Shown: in pieces, positions 14,852-23,186 of the stretch
How the letters are laid out: every line of letters starts with the position of its first letter
Numbering within the stretch: the first letter of the stretch is position 1
Assembly (NCBI GenBank): GCA_002440885.1
Contig: DJVY01000207.1
Location: forward strand, 1 to 59,128
Direction of reading: 5' to 3'
Length of the DNA: 59,128 nt
From: Bacteroidales bacterium UBA6244
GTDB lineage: Bacteria > Bacteroidota > Bacteroidia > Bacteroidales > F082
Notes under the pieces: generated by a model
The model's database searches: none
Seen by the model: the letters and a program-made list of their open reading frames with translations, nothing else
Told to the model about the DNA's origin: nothing
Program-made: the position numbers and the translations under genes

Positions 14852-16192
14852 ATGGGAATACTAAAAACATTTGCCTTGGGCGGTGTGCATCCCGAAGAGA
14901 ATAAACTGTCTTCTCATGCTGCCATTGAGGTGTTGCCTGTTCCAAAGCAGGTGATTGTTCCCCTGGGCCAAAACCTGGGAGCTCCCTCAAAAGCCATTGT
15001 AAAAAAAGGGGATAAAGTTAAGGTTGGTCAACTAATTGCCGAAGCCGGTGGATTTATTTCTGCCAACATACATTCTCCGGTGTCCGGGACTGTTTTGAAA
15101 ATTGATCCGGCCATCGACTCAACCGGCTATCGCAGACCCTGTGTTTTTATCACTGTGGAAGGGGATGAATGGGACGAAAATATCGACAAAACCGACACGC
15201 TTATACCAGAAATCGCACTAACACCGGAGGAGATAGTAAACCGAATAAAATCGGCTGGGATTGTGGGTTTGGGAGGCGCTACTTTCCCTACCTCAGTGAA
15301 ACTTATGCCTCCTCCCGGAAAAACGGCTGAATTTCTCATTATCAATGGGGTAGAGTGTGAACCTTATCTGACTTCTGATCATCGCGTTATGCTCGAAAAG
15401 GGTCAGGAAATTATGGTAGGTATTCAAATCCTGATGAAAGCTCTGAAAGTCGAAAAGGCATTCATCGGTATCGAGAACAATAAAAAGGATGCGATAACCT
15501 ACCTTAGCGAATTATCGCAATCTTATCAGGGAATTGAAGTTGTGCCACTAAAAGTGCAATACCCACAAGGTGGTGAAAAACAGTTGATAAAAGCCGTTGT
15601 GAACCGGGAAGTGCCATCAGGTAAATTGCCAATTGAAGTGGGTTGTGTGGTTCAAAATGTAGGAACTGCTTTGGCTGTTTATGAAGCTGTTCAAAAGAAT
15701 AAACCACTTATCGAAAGGGTGGTCACTGTAACAGGTAAAGGAGTGAAGAAACCATCCAATTTCTTGGTACGCATTGGAACTCCTGTTGAGCAGCTGATTG
15801 AAGCGGCAGAGGGACTCCCCGAAAATACCGGGAAAGTGATCAGCGGTGGTCCGATGATGGGTAAATCGCTCACTTCTCTGGACGCTCCGGTGGTAAAGGG
15901 AACTAGTGGTATACTTATCATGGAGAAGGAGGAGTCGGGTCGAAAAACAGAATCGCCCTGCATTCGTTGTTCCAAGTGTACCTACGTGTGTCCTATGGGG
16001 CTCGAGCCTTTTTTACTGGCGAAGGCTGCTAAGCTTGGTAAATTTGAAATGGCGGAAAATGAAATGATAATGGATTGTATTGAATGTGGTTCATGCCAGT
16101 ATACGTGTCCGGCAAATATTCCGCTGCTGGATTACCTGCGTTTAGGAAAATTAAAAGTAGGTCAGGCCATCAGGAACAGAAATAAAAAGTAA
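14852..16192 (+). CDS. rnfC: Rnf complex subunit RnfC (NADH/FMN/Fe-S)
   Basis: RnfC is the peripheral NADH-dehydrogenase-like subunit of the ferredoxin:NAD+ oxidoreductase. The 446-residue protein has an N-terminal RnfC domain (GGVHPEENKL; VIVPLGQNLGAPSKAIVKKG). It is followed by a GLGGATFPTSVKL NADH/FMN-binding segment, INGVECEPYLTSDHR and VISGGPMMGKS. The two C-terminal 4Fe-4S motifs are CIRCSKCTYVCP and CIECGSCQYTCP. The C-terminus ends shortly after the second cluster, so the Ala-rich extension of proteobacterial RnfC is absent. It starts 11 bases after rnfB. Confidence 0.96.
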   Translation: MGILKTFALGGVHPEENKLSSHAAIEVLPVPKQVIVPLGQNLGAPSKAIVKKGDKVKVGQLIAEAGGFISANIHSPVSGTVLKIDPAIDSTGYRRPCVFITVEGDEWDENIDKTDTLIPEIALTPEEIVNRIKSAGIVGLGGATFPTSVKLMPPPGKTAEFLIINGVECEPYLTSDHRVMLEKGQEIMVGIQILMKALKVEKAFIGIENNKKDAITYLSELSQSYQGIEVVPLKVQYPQGGEKQLIKAVVNREVPSGKLPIEVGCVVQNVGTALAVYEAVQKNKPLIERVVTVTGKGVKKPSNFLVRIGTPVEQLIEAAEGLPENTGKVISGGPMMGKSLTSLDAPVVKGTSGILIMEKEESGRKTESPCIRCSKCTYVCPMGLEPFLLAKAAKLGKFEMAENEMIMDCIECGSCQYTCPANIPLLDYLRLGKLKVGQAIRNRNKK

Positions 16193-16196
16193 ACAA

Positions 16197-17204
16197 ATGA
16201 ATAAATTCACAATATCAGGATCTCCTCATGTTCATGGAGATGAGTCGACTAAAAAAGTGATGTATGGCGTGGTAATTGCCATGATTCCTGCTGTTTTGGT
16301 TGGGGTTTATTATTTCGGATTAGATGCCGTGAGGGTGCTGCTTCTGGCCGTGGCCGCCAGCTTGTTCTTCGAGTGGCTCATTCAAAAGTACCTTATCAAA
16401 GGACCACTTACCATAAATGATGGCAGTGCGCTGGTTACCGGTATTTTGGTGGCGCTCAATGTGCCCTCCAACCTCCCGGGATGGATGGTGATTATCGGCG
16501 CATTGGTGGCTATTGGTATGGCAAAAATGTCTTTTGGAGGACTAGGTAAGAATGTGTTTAATCCTGCTTTGGTAGCTCGTGTGTTTTTACTGGTAAGTTT
16601 TCCGGTGCAGATGACTTCCTGGCCTAAGCCAACGCCAATTACCGACGGACTTGTAGATGTGATTACCGGACCTACACCGTTGGGTATTGTTAAAGAAGGG
16701 TTGGGCAATGGACAAACGATGTCGCAGCTTTCCACCGAGTTGCCCTCTTATACCCAGGACATGGTTGGAAATATTGGTGGTTCTTTAGGTGAGGTATCAG
16801 CACTTGCTTTGATATTAGGAGGTGTTTATATGCTATGGCGAAAAATTATTACCTGGCATATCCCGGTTTCTGTTTTGGCTACAGTGGCCATTTTCTCAGG
16901 AATTTTCTGGGGATTTGATCCAGAGCATTATGCCGATCCGATGTTTCATATGCTGACAGGTGGTTTAATGCTTGGAGCTATTTATATGGCTACCGACATG
17001 GTGACCTCGCCCATGACCAAATCAGGTCAGTTGGTCTTTGGTTTTGGTGTTGGACTTTTAACCATATTAATTCGTATGTGGGGAGCCTATCCTGAAGGTG
17101 TTTCATTTGCAATCCTGATCATGAACGCGGTTGTGCCACTTATCAACAAAGGCTTTAAACCACGTCGTTTTGGTGTAAAACCGGGTGTGGAAGTCAAAGC
17201 GTAA
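16197..17204 (+). CDS. rnfD: Rnf complex membrane subunit RnfD (flavinylated)
   Basis: This 335-residue integral membrane protein has about nine helices and carries covalently bound FMN. The flavinylation site is visible as TGPTPLG, with Thr160 as the expected FMN-linked residue, matching the SGATPL consensus. Other RnfD/NqrB landmarks are TINDGSALVTGILVALNVP and KNVFNPALVARVF. It follows rnfC by 4 bases. Confidence 0.96.
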   Translation: MNKFTISGSPHVHGDESTKKVMYGVVIAMIPAVLVGVYYFGLDAVRVLLLAVAASLFFEWLIQKYLIKGPLTINDGSALVTGILVALNVPSNLPGWMVIIGALVAIGMAKMSFGGLGKNVFNPALVARVFLLVSFPVQMTSWPKPTPITDGLVDVITGPTPLGIVKEGLGNGQTMSQLSTELPSYTQDMVGNIGGSLGEVSALALILGGVYMLWRKIITWHIPVSVLATVAIFSGIFWGFDPEHYADPMFHMLTGGLMLGAIYMATDMVTSPMTKSGQLVFGFGVGLLTILIRMWGAYPEGVSFAILIMNAVVPLINKGFKPRRFGVKPGVEVKA

Positions 17205-17224
17205 TAACAGTAAAAAAGAAGAAA

Positions 17225-17806
17225 ATGGCATCAAAAAGAGAATCTAACTTTGTTAATATGGTGGTTACTTTGTTTATAGTAGCTGCCGTTGCTGCCTTTG
17301 CGCTTGGTGGCGTATACTCAGTAACAAAAGAGCCCATTGCTCTGGCAAAAAAGGCCAAACTTGAAGCGGCTATCAAAGCGGTTGTTCCGGCTTTCGACGA
17401 ACTGAATACACAAACTGTCCCTGTTGGCGATGGTGGCGACTCGATTATCCTGTACCGAGCTTCTAAAGAGGGTCAGGTTGTGGGCACGGCCATTAAAACC
17501 TTTACCATGAAAGGGTTTAGTGGCAGGATTGAACTTATGGTCGGTTTTTTAAACGATGGCTCTATTGATAATACCGCGGTGCTGATGCACAAGGAGACTC
17601 CCGGTTTGGGAGATAAAATGGATAAATCGAAGTCGGATTTCCCTTTGCAGTTCAAAGGAAAAAATCCGGCAAGCTTTAAACTTAAAGTAAAGAAAGACGG
17701 AGGGGATGTGGACGCCATAACGGCTGCTACTATCAGCTCACGTGCTTTCTGTGATGCCGTTCAAACTGCGTATGATGTTTTTGAAAAAGAAGGAGGGAAC
17801 AAGTAA
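17225..17806 (+). CDS. rnfG: Rnf complex subunit RnfG (flavinylated)
   Basis: This 193-residue protein has one N-terminal membrane helix (residues ~11-33) and a periplasmic FMN-binding domain. The covalent FMN motif is DAITAATISS, with Thr169 in the position of the S-G-A-T threonine; this copy reads T-A-A-T. TPGLGDKMD is also typical of RnfG/NqrC. Its TAA stop overlaps the rnfE ATG as TAATG, indicating tight coupling. Confidence 0.95.
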   Translation: MASKRESNFVNMVVTLFIVAAVAAFALGGVYSVTKEPIALAKKAKLEAAIKAVVPAFDELNTQTVPVGDGGDSIILYRASKEGQVVGTAIKTFTMKGFSGRIELMVGFLNDGSIDNTAVLMHKETPGLGDKMDKSKSDFPLQFKGKNPASFKLKVKKDGGDVDAITAATISSRAFCDAVQTAYDVFEKEGGNK

Positions 17807-18390
17807 TGAACCAGATTAAAAATTTTACCAAAGGGTTAATCAAAGAAAATCCTGTATTTGTCCTTCTACTTGGACTCTGTCCAACGCTTGGTGTAACTAC
17901 CTCTGCCATAAATGGTTTAGGGATGGGGCTGGCCACTACTTTCGTTTTGGTTATGTCGAATCTGGTGGTATCACTGGTACGCGATTTTATCCCTGATAAG
18001 GTTAGAATCCCGTCGTTTATCGTGATTATCGCTTCATTCGTTACCATCGTTGAGCTGGTTATGCAGGCCTATTTGCCTGCTTTGTTCGATTCTTTGGGGC
18101 TGTTCATTCCGCTTATCGTGGTTAACTGCATCGTTCTGGGCAGGGCCGAGGCTTTTGCTTCCAAAAACAATCCGCTTTCCTCAATCATCGACGGATTAGG
18201 TATGGGCTTTGGCTTCGCATTTGCCTTGACTCTTCTGGGAGGTGTTCGTGAATTACTTGGCAGTGGAGCCATCTTCGGACTCAAACTAATGCAGGGCGAT
18301 CTGATGCTGGTTTTTATCCTTGCCCCGGGTGCGTTTATCGTGTTAGGTTACCTGATCGCCTTAATCAATAAGTTAAACAAAGCTACTTAA
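17806..18390 (+). CDS. rnfE: Rnf complex membrane subunit RnfE
   Basis: This 194-residue subunit has six predicted membrane helices and belongs to the RnfA/RnfE-NqrD/NqrE pair that forms the membrane core of the pump. It begins IKNFTKGLIKENPVFVLLLG and contains LGLCPTLGVTTSA and VVNCIVLGRAEAFAS, both hallmarks of RnfE. RnfA and RnfE each have a conserved cysteine in the LCPT/ICPF motif that has been linked to a shared membrane 2Fe-2S cluster; both are present here. Confidence 0.96.
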   Translation: MNQIKNFTKGLIKENPVFVLLLGLCPTLGVTTSAINGLGMGLATTFVLVMSNLVVSLVRDFIPDKVRIPSFIVIIASFVTIVELVMQAYLPALFDSLGLFIPLIVVNCIVLGRAEAFASKNNPLSSIIDGLGMGFGFAFALTLLGGVRELLGSGAIFGLKLMQGDLMLVFILAPGAFIVLGYLIALINKLNKAT

Positions 18391-18400
18391 AATCTGAGTT

Positions 18401-18973
18401 ATGGAATATTTTGTAATCATTATAGGGTCTATTTTCGTCAGTAACATTGTTCTGGCTCAGTTTCTTGGAATATGTCCTTTTGTGGGAGTTTCAGGTAAAC
18501 TGTCTACCTCTATCGGTATGGGAGGTGCGGTGCTTTTCGTGCTCACTCTTGCTACCCTGGTAACATGGATTATTCAGTACTACGTATTGAATCCATTTGG
18601 TTTGGCTTTTATGCAAACCATCGTGTTTATTCTGGTGATTGCTGCACTGGTGCAGATGGTAGAGATTATCCTTAAAAAGGTAAGTCCTTCACTTTATTCA
18701 GCTTTGGGTGTTTTCCTTCCGCTCATCACCACCAACTGCGCTGTGCTTGGGGTAGCCATTTTAACGATTCAAAAAGACTTTAACCTTCTTGAAGGGGTAG
18801 TTTTTGCCATGTCTAATGCTATTGGTTTTACTTTGGCCATCGTTCTGTTCGCAGGCATTCGCGAGCATCTCGACTTAATGGAAGTGCCTAAGGGTATGCG
18901 CGGCGTTCCAATCGCTTTGTTAGTGGCTGGCATATTGGCTCTGGCTTTCATGGGTTTTACCGGGCTTGTGTAG
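18401..18973 (+). CDS. rnfA: Rnf complex membrane subunit RnfA
   Basis: This 190-residue protein has six helices and pairs with RnfE in inverted topology. Signature segments are SNIVLAQFLGICPFVGVSGK and LITTNCAVLGVAILTIQKD. It is the last gene of the operon. The 181-base interval after it shows no convincing terminator hairpin before the ftsE-like promoter. Confidence 0.96.
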   Translation: MEYFVIIIGSIFVSNIVLAQFLGICPFVGVSGKLSTSIGMGGAVLFVLTLATLVTWIIQYYVLNPFGLAFMQTIVFILVIAALVQMVEIILKKVSPSLYSALGVFLPLITTNCAVLGVAILTIQKDFNLLEGVVFAMSNAIGFTLAIVLFAGIREHLDLMEVPKGMRGVPIALLVAGILALAFMGFTGLV

Positions 18974-19102
18974 TTTCCCACGCAGTATCCTTTTCTTGCT
19001 GTTGATTTCTGTGATTTAGGCTTTTCGGACGCGAACAGTCGAACATTTCTAAACACATTTGTTGGGTTGCAAAGCCTCTCTTACTGGTTTCTCTTGTCCC
19101 CA

Positions 19103-19134
19103 TTGGCGATTGACCAAAATTTCAATTACTTTTG
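19103..19134 (+). promoter_or_regulatory. Predicted promoter of the ftsE-like gene
   Basis: A TTG at 19103-19105 and TACTTTTG at 19127-19134 are separated by 21 bases, a good match to the Bacteroidota -33/-7 pattern. The -7 box lies 20 bases before the ATG at 19155 and supports that start over the longer frame. Confidence 0.55.
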
Positions 19135-19154
19135 AATCCGGAAATTTTCATATT

Positions 19155-19832
19155 ATGACGACTCAAAGCTTGATTTCATTATCTGACGTATCAGTATTTC
19201 AGAAAAATAAACTTGTTCTCACCCATGTCGATTTGCATGTTGCTCATGGTGATTTTTTGTATTTAATTGGAAAAACAGGAAGTGGAAAATCAAGTTTGTT
19301 GCAGCTTTTGTATGCAGATTTACCTCTTGAGCAGGGCTTAGGTTCGGTATGTGGGTTCGATCTTAAAAACATAAAACGTTCTGAGGTGCCATTCCTAAGG
19401 CGGAAGCTGGGTATTGTCTTTCAGGATTTCCAGCTGCTTGACGATAGAAATGTAAAGGATAATTTGGTTTTCGTTTTGAAGGCCACCGGATGGAACGACA
19501 ATGCCAAAATTAGTCAGCGAATCCTGGAAGCTTTGGATGAAGTGGGGTTGGTGGAAAAGTTACATGCTATGCCACACCAACTCTCGGGTGGCGAACAACA
19601 ACGCATTGGAATTGCACGCGCCCTCCTAAATCAGCCTGAAGTGCTGCTGGCAGATGAGCCTACAGGAAACCTTGACCCGGATACTTCAAACGGAATTATG
19701 AAAATACTATTCAACATTAGCGAAAAGGGAAGTGCAGTAATTATGGCTACCCACAACTACAACCTGATAAATAAATTTCCCGGGAAAGTTGTTAAATGTG
19801 AAGAAGGTACGCTTACAGGGTCAACTCAATAA
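19155..19832 (+). CDS. ftsE: FtsE-like ABC transporter ATP-binding protein
   Basis: This 225-residue nucleotide-binding subunit has Walker A GKTGSGKSSLL, Q-loop VFQDFQLLD, signature LSGGEQQRIGIARALL, Walker B VLLADEPTGNLD and H-loop MATHNYNL. The compact length, the LPLEQG segment and the wording around the signature match FtsE, which with FtsX controls peptidoglycan hydrolases at division. No ftsX is adjacent, and the next gene is convergent with a 12-base overlap. A MacB/LolD-type ATPase is an alternative. The frame can be extended to 19059, but that start precedes the predicted promoter. Confidence 0.8.
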   Translation: MTTQSLISLSDVSVFQKNKLVLTHVDLHVAHGDFLYLIGKTGSGKSSLLQLLYADLPLEQGLGSVCGFDLKNIKRSEVPFLRRKLGIVFQDFQLLDDRNVKDNLVFVLKATGWNDNAKISQRILEALDEVGLVEKLHAMPHQLSGGEQQRIGIARALLNQPEVLLADEPTGNLDPDTSNGIMKILFNISEKGSAVIMATHNYNLINKFPGKVVKCEEGTLTGSTQ

Positions 19833-20939
19833 CGAAATCAGCCTGTCTACATTGTGGCCATTATTGTAAACCGATTCGAGGATGGCTTTTCTTTCCATAA
19901 TGGAGTCTTCTCCGAAATCACGTTTGAACAAGCTTTTTATCTTACGTTTTATGGTAGCCTCATTGTTTGCAATGTCGCATAACTCATCTAATTTACTTCC
20001 GCTTAGCATTTTGTCGTTAACCAAACAAAAGCGGCCATTGTATAGGTTGTTCAGCAATTTGAGCTTAAGTCCTGTTTTTTGGGCAGTAATCGATATGTTG
20101 ATATGGGCGTTTTCGATGAGCTCCTGAAGCTGGTTGTCATCCGGATTGGCTATCAACTGTACATGCGGCATCTTGTTTATTGTGTTACGCAACTGCTTGC
20201 TGGGATTGAGTCCGGCCACATAAAACGGGATATGCATTTCGTTAAACACATATTCAAGTAAAAAATTTACCGCGTTGATGTTTTCTGCTACGCTTAGGTT
20301 GCCGTGGTAGAGTACATAAGCTCCGCGACCCGTTTTTGATGAAATTTTCTTAAATGGATGAAAGGCCGGAATATAATCTACATGATTGAAGTACTTGCAA
20401 AAATGATGCTTGTCGTTTTCCGAAATGGCCAGAATCAGATCTGCTTTTTGAAGAATTTTCTCGTATCTCTTCAGTTTTCCGGCTTCATTTGAATAATAGT
20501 AGCGCTTAAAAAGGTCGTTTTCGGCTTTGGCCAGGTGTTGATAATATTCATGTTCCACATTATGTGCCCTGACAATCTTTTTTCTCCCTTTAAACTTTTC
20601 ATTGTTAAGAATGGAAGTCGTATGCAAACCTTCCATCAAAATGGGGTAATCATCTTTCAACAGATTCTCTTCAAGCTCTTCTGATGCACGCGAACTAACG
20701 ATGTAGGGAATACTCTTAAAGACCTGTTTTTTAGAGATATCACGTTCGTAGAAATATACTTTGTGAAATATCTTCTCGAGGGCTTTGTGTGGTTTTCTGC
20801 CATATTCAAAGCAATGCAAATGTACTTTTACGCCCTTTTCGGCCAAAAATTTGGCCTTGTAAAATACATCAATCACTCCTCCGTAGTTGGCCGGATAAGG
20901 AATGTCGAAAGAGATGATATGTAGATGTAAATCAGACAT
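19821..20939 (-). CDS. Glycosyltransferase (GT4-like)
   Basis: This 372-residue protein opens with MSDLHLHIISFDIPYPANYG and GVIDVFYKAKFLAEKGVKVH. The PANYGG loop marks the acceptor domain of a GT-B glycosyltransferase. It continues with RAHNVEHEYYQHLA and a C-terminal domain with AYVLYHGNLSVAENINAVNF and LKLKLLNNLYNGRFCLVN, the sugar-nucleotide side. The Gly-rich and Glu donor motifs are less strict than in the GT4 encoded at 4616. The ATG at 20939 gives an 8-base overlap with the preceding glycosyltransferase, so the two probably act in one pathway. The 3' end overlaps the convergent ftsE-like gene by 12 bases. Confidence 0.8.
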   Translation of the reverse strand: MSDLHLHIISFDIPYPANYGGVIDVFYKAKFLAEKGVKVHLHCFEYGRKPHKALEKIFHKVYFYERDISKKQVFKSIPYIVSSRASEELEENLLKDDYPILMEGLHTTSILNNEKFKGRKKIVRAHNVEHEYYQHLAKAENDLFKRYYYSNEAGKLKRYEKILQKADLILAISENDKHHFCKYFNHVDYIPAFHPFKKISSKTGRGAYVLYHGNLSVAENINAVNFLLEYVFNEMHIPFYVAGLNPSKQLRNTINKMPHVQLIANPDDNQLQELIENAHINISITAQKTGLKLKLLNNLYNGRFCLVNDKMLSGSKLDELCDIANNEATIKRKIKSLFKRDFGEDSIMERKAILESVYNNGHNVDRLISLLS

Positions 20940-22083
20940 ACTTGGAGTATAAGTCAATGATAACCTTTTCTTCTATTTCCCAATTTAAGTTTAGGGAGGC
21001 AAAGCTACAATTATTTTTCCATTTATCTATTAGTTGTTGATCTGCAAGCACTTCATTTATTGTTTTAGCCATGTTTACCGGGTTGTGGTCGGTAATGGTG
21101 GTGCCAACCTGATAAGTGTTAATGATATGGGCTATTTCGGGAAGCGGTGAGGCAATCACCGGAATGCCGGCCTGAATATAGTCGAATATTTTGTTGGGTA
21201 GGCTATACCTGTAATTCAGGTTGGTGTCCTTGTCGAGGGTGAGCCCGAGATCGGCATTTTTTGTTAACTGCATGAGTTCCTGATAGGGCATGCGCGGACG
21301 AAAGATTACTTTGTTTTCAAGCGATCGTTCGGATACCATCTTTTTTAACAAAGGAATCACATCCCCCTGACCTGCAATTAGTAGTATCGAATGATCGATG
21401 TACTGCATGGCCTCCACCATCTCTTCAGCTCCACGCTGGATATTTATTCCTGCACCTTGTAGAATAAGGAGGTGTTTGTCTTCGGGTAAGCCAAGTTCCT
21501 TTCTGGTTTTTTTCTCTGTCTTTTTCATCAGGTGCGGAACATTCCTTACTACTACCGGTCGTAAACCGTAGTCTTGCTCAAAAAGCCCTGCAATAGAATC
21601 GTTTACAGTGATAACGTCTGTCAGCTTAGGGAAAATCGTACGTTCGATGCGTTTCCATATTTTCTGAACAGTTGGTCGGTTAACCAACTCAGGGACTTCC
21701 GTAAAGTATTCATGGCTGTCGTATACCAGAGGTTTTCGTTTTAACTTTGCTATGAGATAATTGGGAAGTAGCGTGTCTAAATCGTTTGATACCAAGAGGT
21801 CAGCGTTCAGAAACATCAATTTCCAAAACAACCTGAGGTTGTATTCGGCATAAAACAAAAAGCCCTTTTCAAACAGAAGCCGCATACGTATCACCCGGTA
21901 GGGTCTTGTATCCATTTCCGGACTCTTTCTTAACTGCCTTCCTATCAGTGTGATCTGGAATCCCATCAGGTTCAGTGTGGCACATACTTTCTTCACGCGC
22001 TGATCGCTCACCAGATCATTTATAACAGAAACAACTACTTTTTTTCTCAACTTAATCTTTTTTTCATTCCTTATGCCTCGCAT
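20932..22083 (-). CDS. Glycosyltransferase family 4 protein
   Basis: This GT-B glycosyltransferase (383 residues from the ATG at 22083) contains KKVVVSVINDLVSDQRVKKV, the typical first strand and loop. It continues with LLVSNDLDTLLPNYLIAK and LVYDSHEYFTEVPEL. The C-terminal donor domain has LILQGAGINIQRGAEEMVEA and LPNKIFDYIQAGIPVIAS. A TTG at 22050 would start the protein at the family's natural first strand, and a promoter-like CAAAAATA (TATTTTTG on the minus strand) at 22084-22091 overlaps the ATG region; the start is therefore uncertain. It is divergent from murB and coupled to the next glycosyltransferase gene by overlap. Confidence 0.88.
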   Translation of the reverse strand: MRGIRNEKKIKLRKKVVVSVINDLVSDQRVKKVCATLNLMGFQITLIGRQLRKSPEMDTRPYRVIRMRLLFEKGFLFYAEYNLRLFWKLMFLNADLLVSNDLDTLLPNYLIAKLKRKPLVYDSHEYFTEVPELVNRPTVQKIWKRIERTIFPKLTDVITVNDSIAGLFEQDYGLRPVVVRNVPHLMKKTEKKTRKELGLPEDKHLLILQGAGINIQRGAEEMVEAMQYIDHSILLIAGQGDVIPLLKKMVSERSLENKVIFRPRMPYQELMQLTKNADLGLTLDKDTNLNYRYSLPNKIFDYIQAGIPVIASPLPEIAHIINTYQVGTTITDHNPVNMAKTINEVLADQQLIDKWKNNCSFASLNLNWEIEEKVIIDLYSKYV

Positions 22084-22127
22084 CAAAAATAACAAGATAT
22101 CTTCGATTTTATTGCAGCCATTTTATG

Positions 22128-22135
22128 TACTTTTG
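22128..22135 (+). promoter_or_regulatory. TAnnTTTG-like box immediately before murB
   Basis: TACTTTTG ends 3 bases before the ATG of murB at 22139. If it is used, transcription would start at or next to the start codon. No -33 TTG is found at standard spacing, so it may be chance. Confidence 0.25.
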
Positions 22136-22138
22136 AAC

Positions 22139-23155
22139 ATGGTTTCCATCAAAACAGATTTTTGCCTTAAGCCATTCAATACTTTTAGGATGGCGGTGCG
22201 TGCCGAACGCTTTTGTGCTGTTTCGCGGGTTGCCGATTTGTTAGAACTGTATAGTAAAGGTGAGTTCCAAAACAAAAAAGTTATGATCCTTAGTCAGGGA
22301 AGTAATGTTTTGTTTACCAATCATATCGATCATCTGGTGTTGCATAATGAAATGTGGGGTAAGCAGCTTGTGGCTGAAAATGATGATTTTGTGATGCTTA
22401 AAGTGAATGCAGGTGAGTCGTGGGAGTTGTTAGTCGATTATGTGGTGCAGCAAGGTTGGGGCGGTATAGAGAATCTGGCTCTTATTCCCGGGAAGGTTGG
22501 TGCATCACCCATTCAGAATATTGGAGCCTACGGAGCTGAGGTAAAAGATGTGATAATTGAGGTTGAAGCATTCGATCTCCATTCGGGTGAGATCAGACGT
22601 TTTAATAATGAAGAATGTCAGTTTGGTTACCGATCCAGCGTTTTTAAAACTGAATTCAAAGACCGGTTTTTCATTACTTCAGTGGTGTTTAAACTCGCTA
22701 AAAATCCCGTTTTAAACCTGAACTATCAGCCTTTAAAGTTGGCTTTTGGTGATAGAAAAGAGGTAACTCTGGCAGAGGTGCGCGATGAAGTGGTACGTAT
22801 CAGGAAATCAAAATTACCAGATCCTGAAGAGTTTCCAAATGCAGGAAGCTTTTTTAAAAATCCTGTGGTGACTAAAGAGGAAGCGAATTTAATACTGGCG
22901 TCTTTCCCTTCAGCGCCTGTTTACCCACAGCCTGACGGCATGGTTAAGTTGGCAGCCGGATGGCTTATCGAGCAGTGTGGCTATAAAGGGAAACGCAACG
23001 GTGATGTCGGAGTGCATCCGTATCAGGCCTTGGTATTGGTAAACTATGGTGAGGCAACTGGGCAGGAGGTATTGCAGTTTGCAGAGCAGATTATTGCAGA
23101 TGTTAAACTTAATTTTGGCATCGGGCTTTGCCCTGAAGTGAATATTTACCCCTGA
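22139..23155 (+). CDS. murB: UDP-N-acetylmuramate dehydrogenase
   Basis: MurB reduces UDP-GlcNAc-enolpyruvate to UDP-MurNAc with NADPH and FAD in the cytoplasmic phase of peptidoglycan synthesis. The 338-residue protein starts MVSIKTDFCLKPFNTF, where the NTF motif is family-typical. It contains VMILSQGSNVLF, ENLALIPGKVGASPIQNIGA (FAD binding), the YRSSVFK segment with its catalytic region, and FPNAGSFFKNPVV with the active-site serine. It corresponds to the longer, E. coli-like type I MurB. The ATG at 22139 matches the family start; a longer frame to 22073 adds unrelated residues. Confidence 0.95.
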   Translation: MVSIKTDFCLKPFNTFRMAVRAERFCAVSRVADLLELYSKGEFQNKKVMILSQGSNVLFTNHIDHLVLHNEMWGKQLVAENDDFVMLKVNAGESWELLVDYVVQQGWGGIENLALIPGKVGASPIQNIGAYGAEVKDVIIEVEAFDLHSGEIRRFNNEECQFGYRSSVFKTEFKDRFFITSVVFKLAKNPVLNLNYQPLKLAFGDRKEVTLAEVRDEVVRIRKSKLPDPEEFPNAGSFFKNPVVTKEEANLILASFPSAPVYPQPDGMVKLAAGWLIEQCGYKGKRNGDVGVHPYQALVLVNYGEATGQEVLQFAEQIIADVKLNFGIGLCPEVNIYP

Positions 23156-23186
23156 GCTGTTTTGCACAGGGCAATAAGTTGTTGGC

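Noticed and set aside
23150..23171. Hairpin CCCTG...CAGGG between murB and the helicase gene as a terminator
   Set aside because: The stem is short and interrupted, it overlaps the murB stop, and no T-run follows on either strand.
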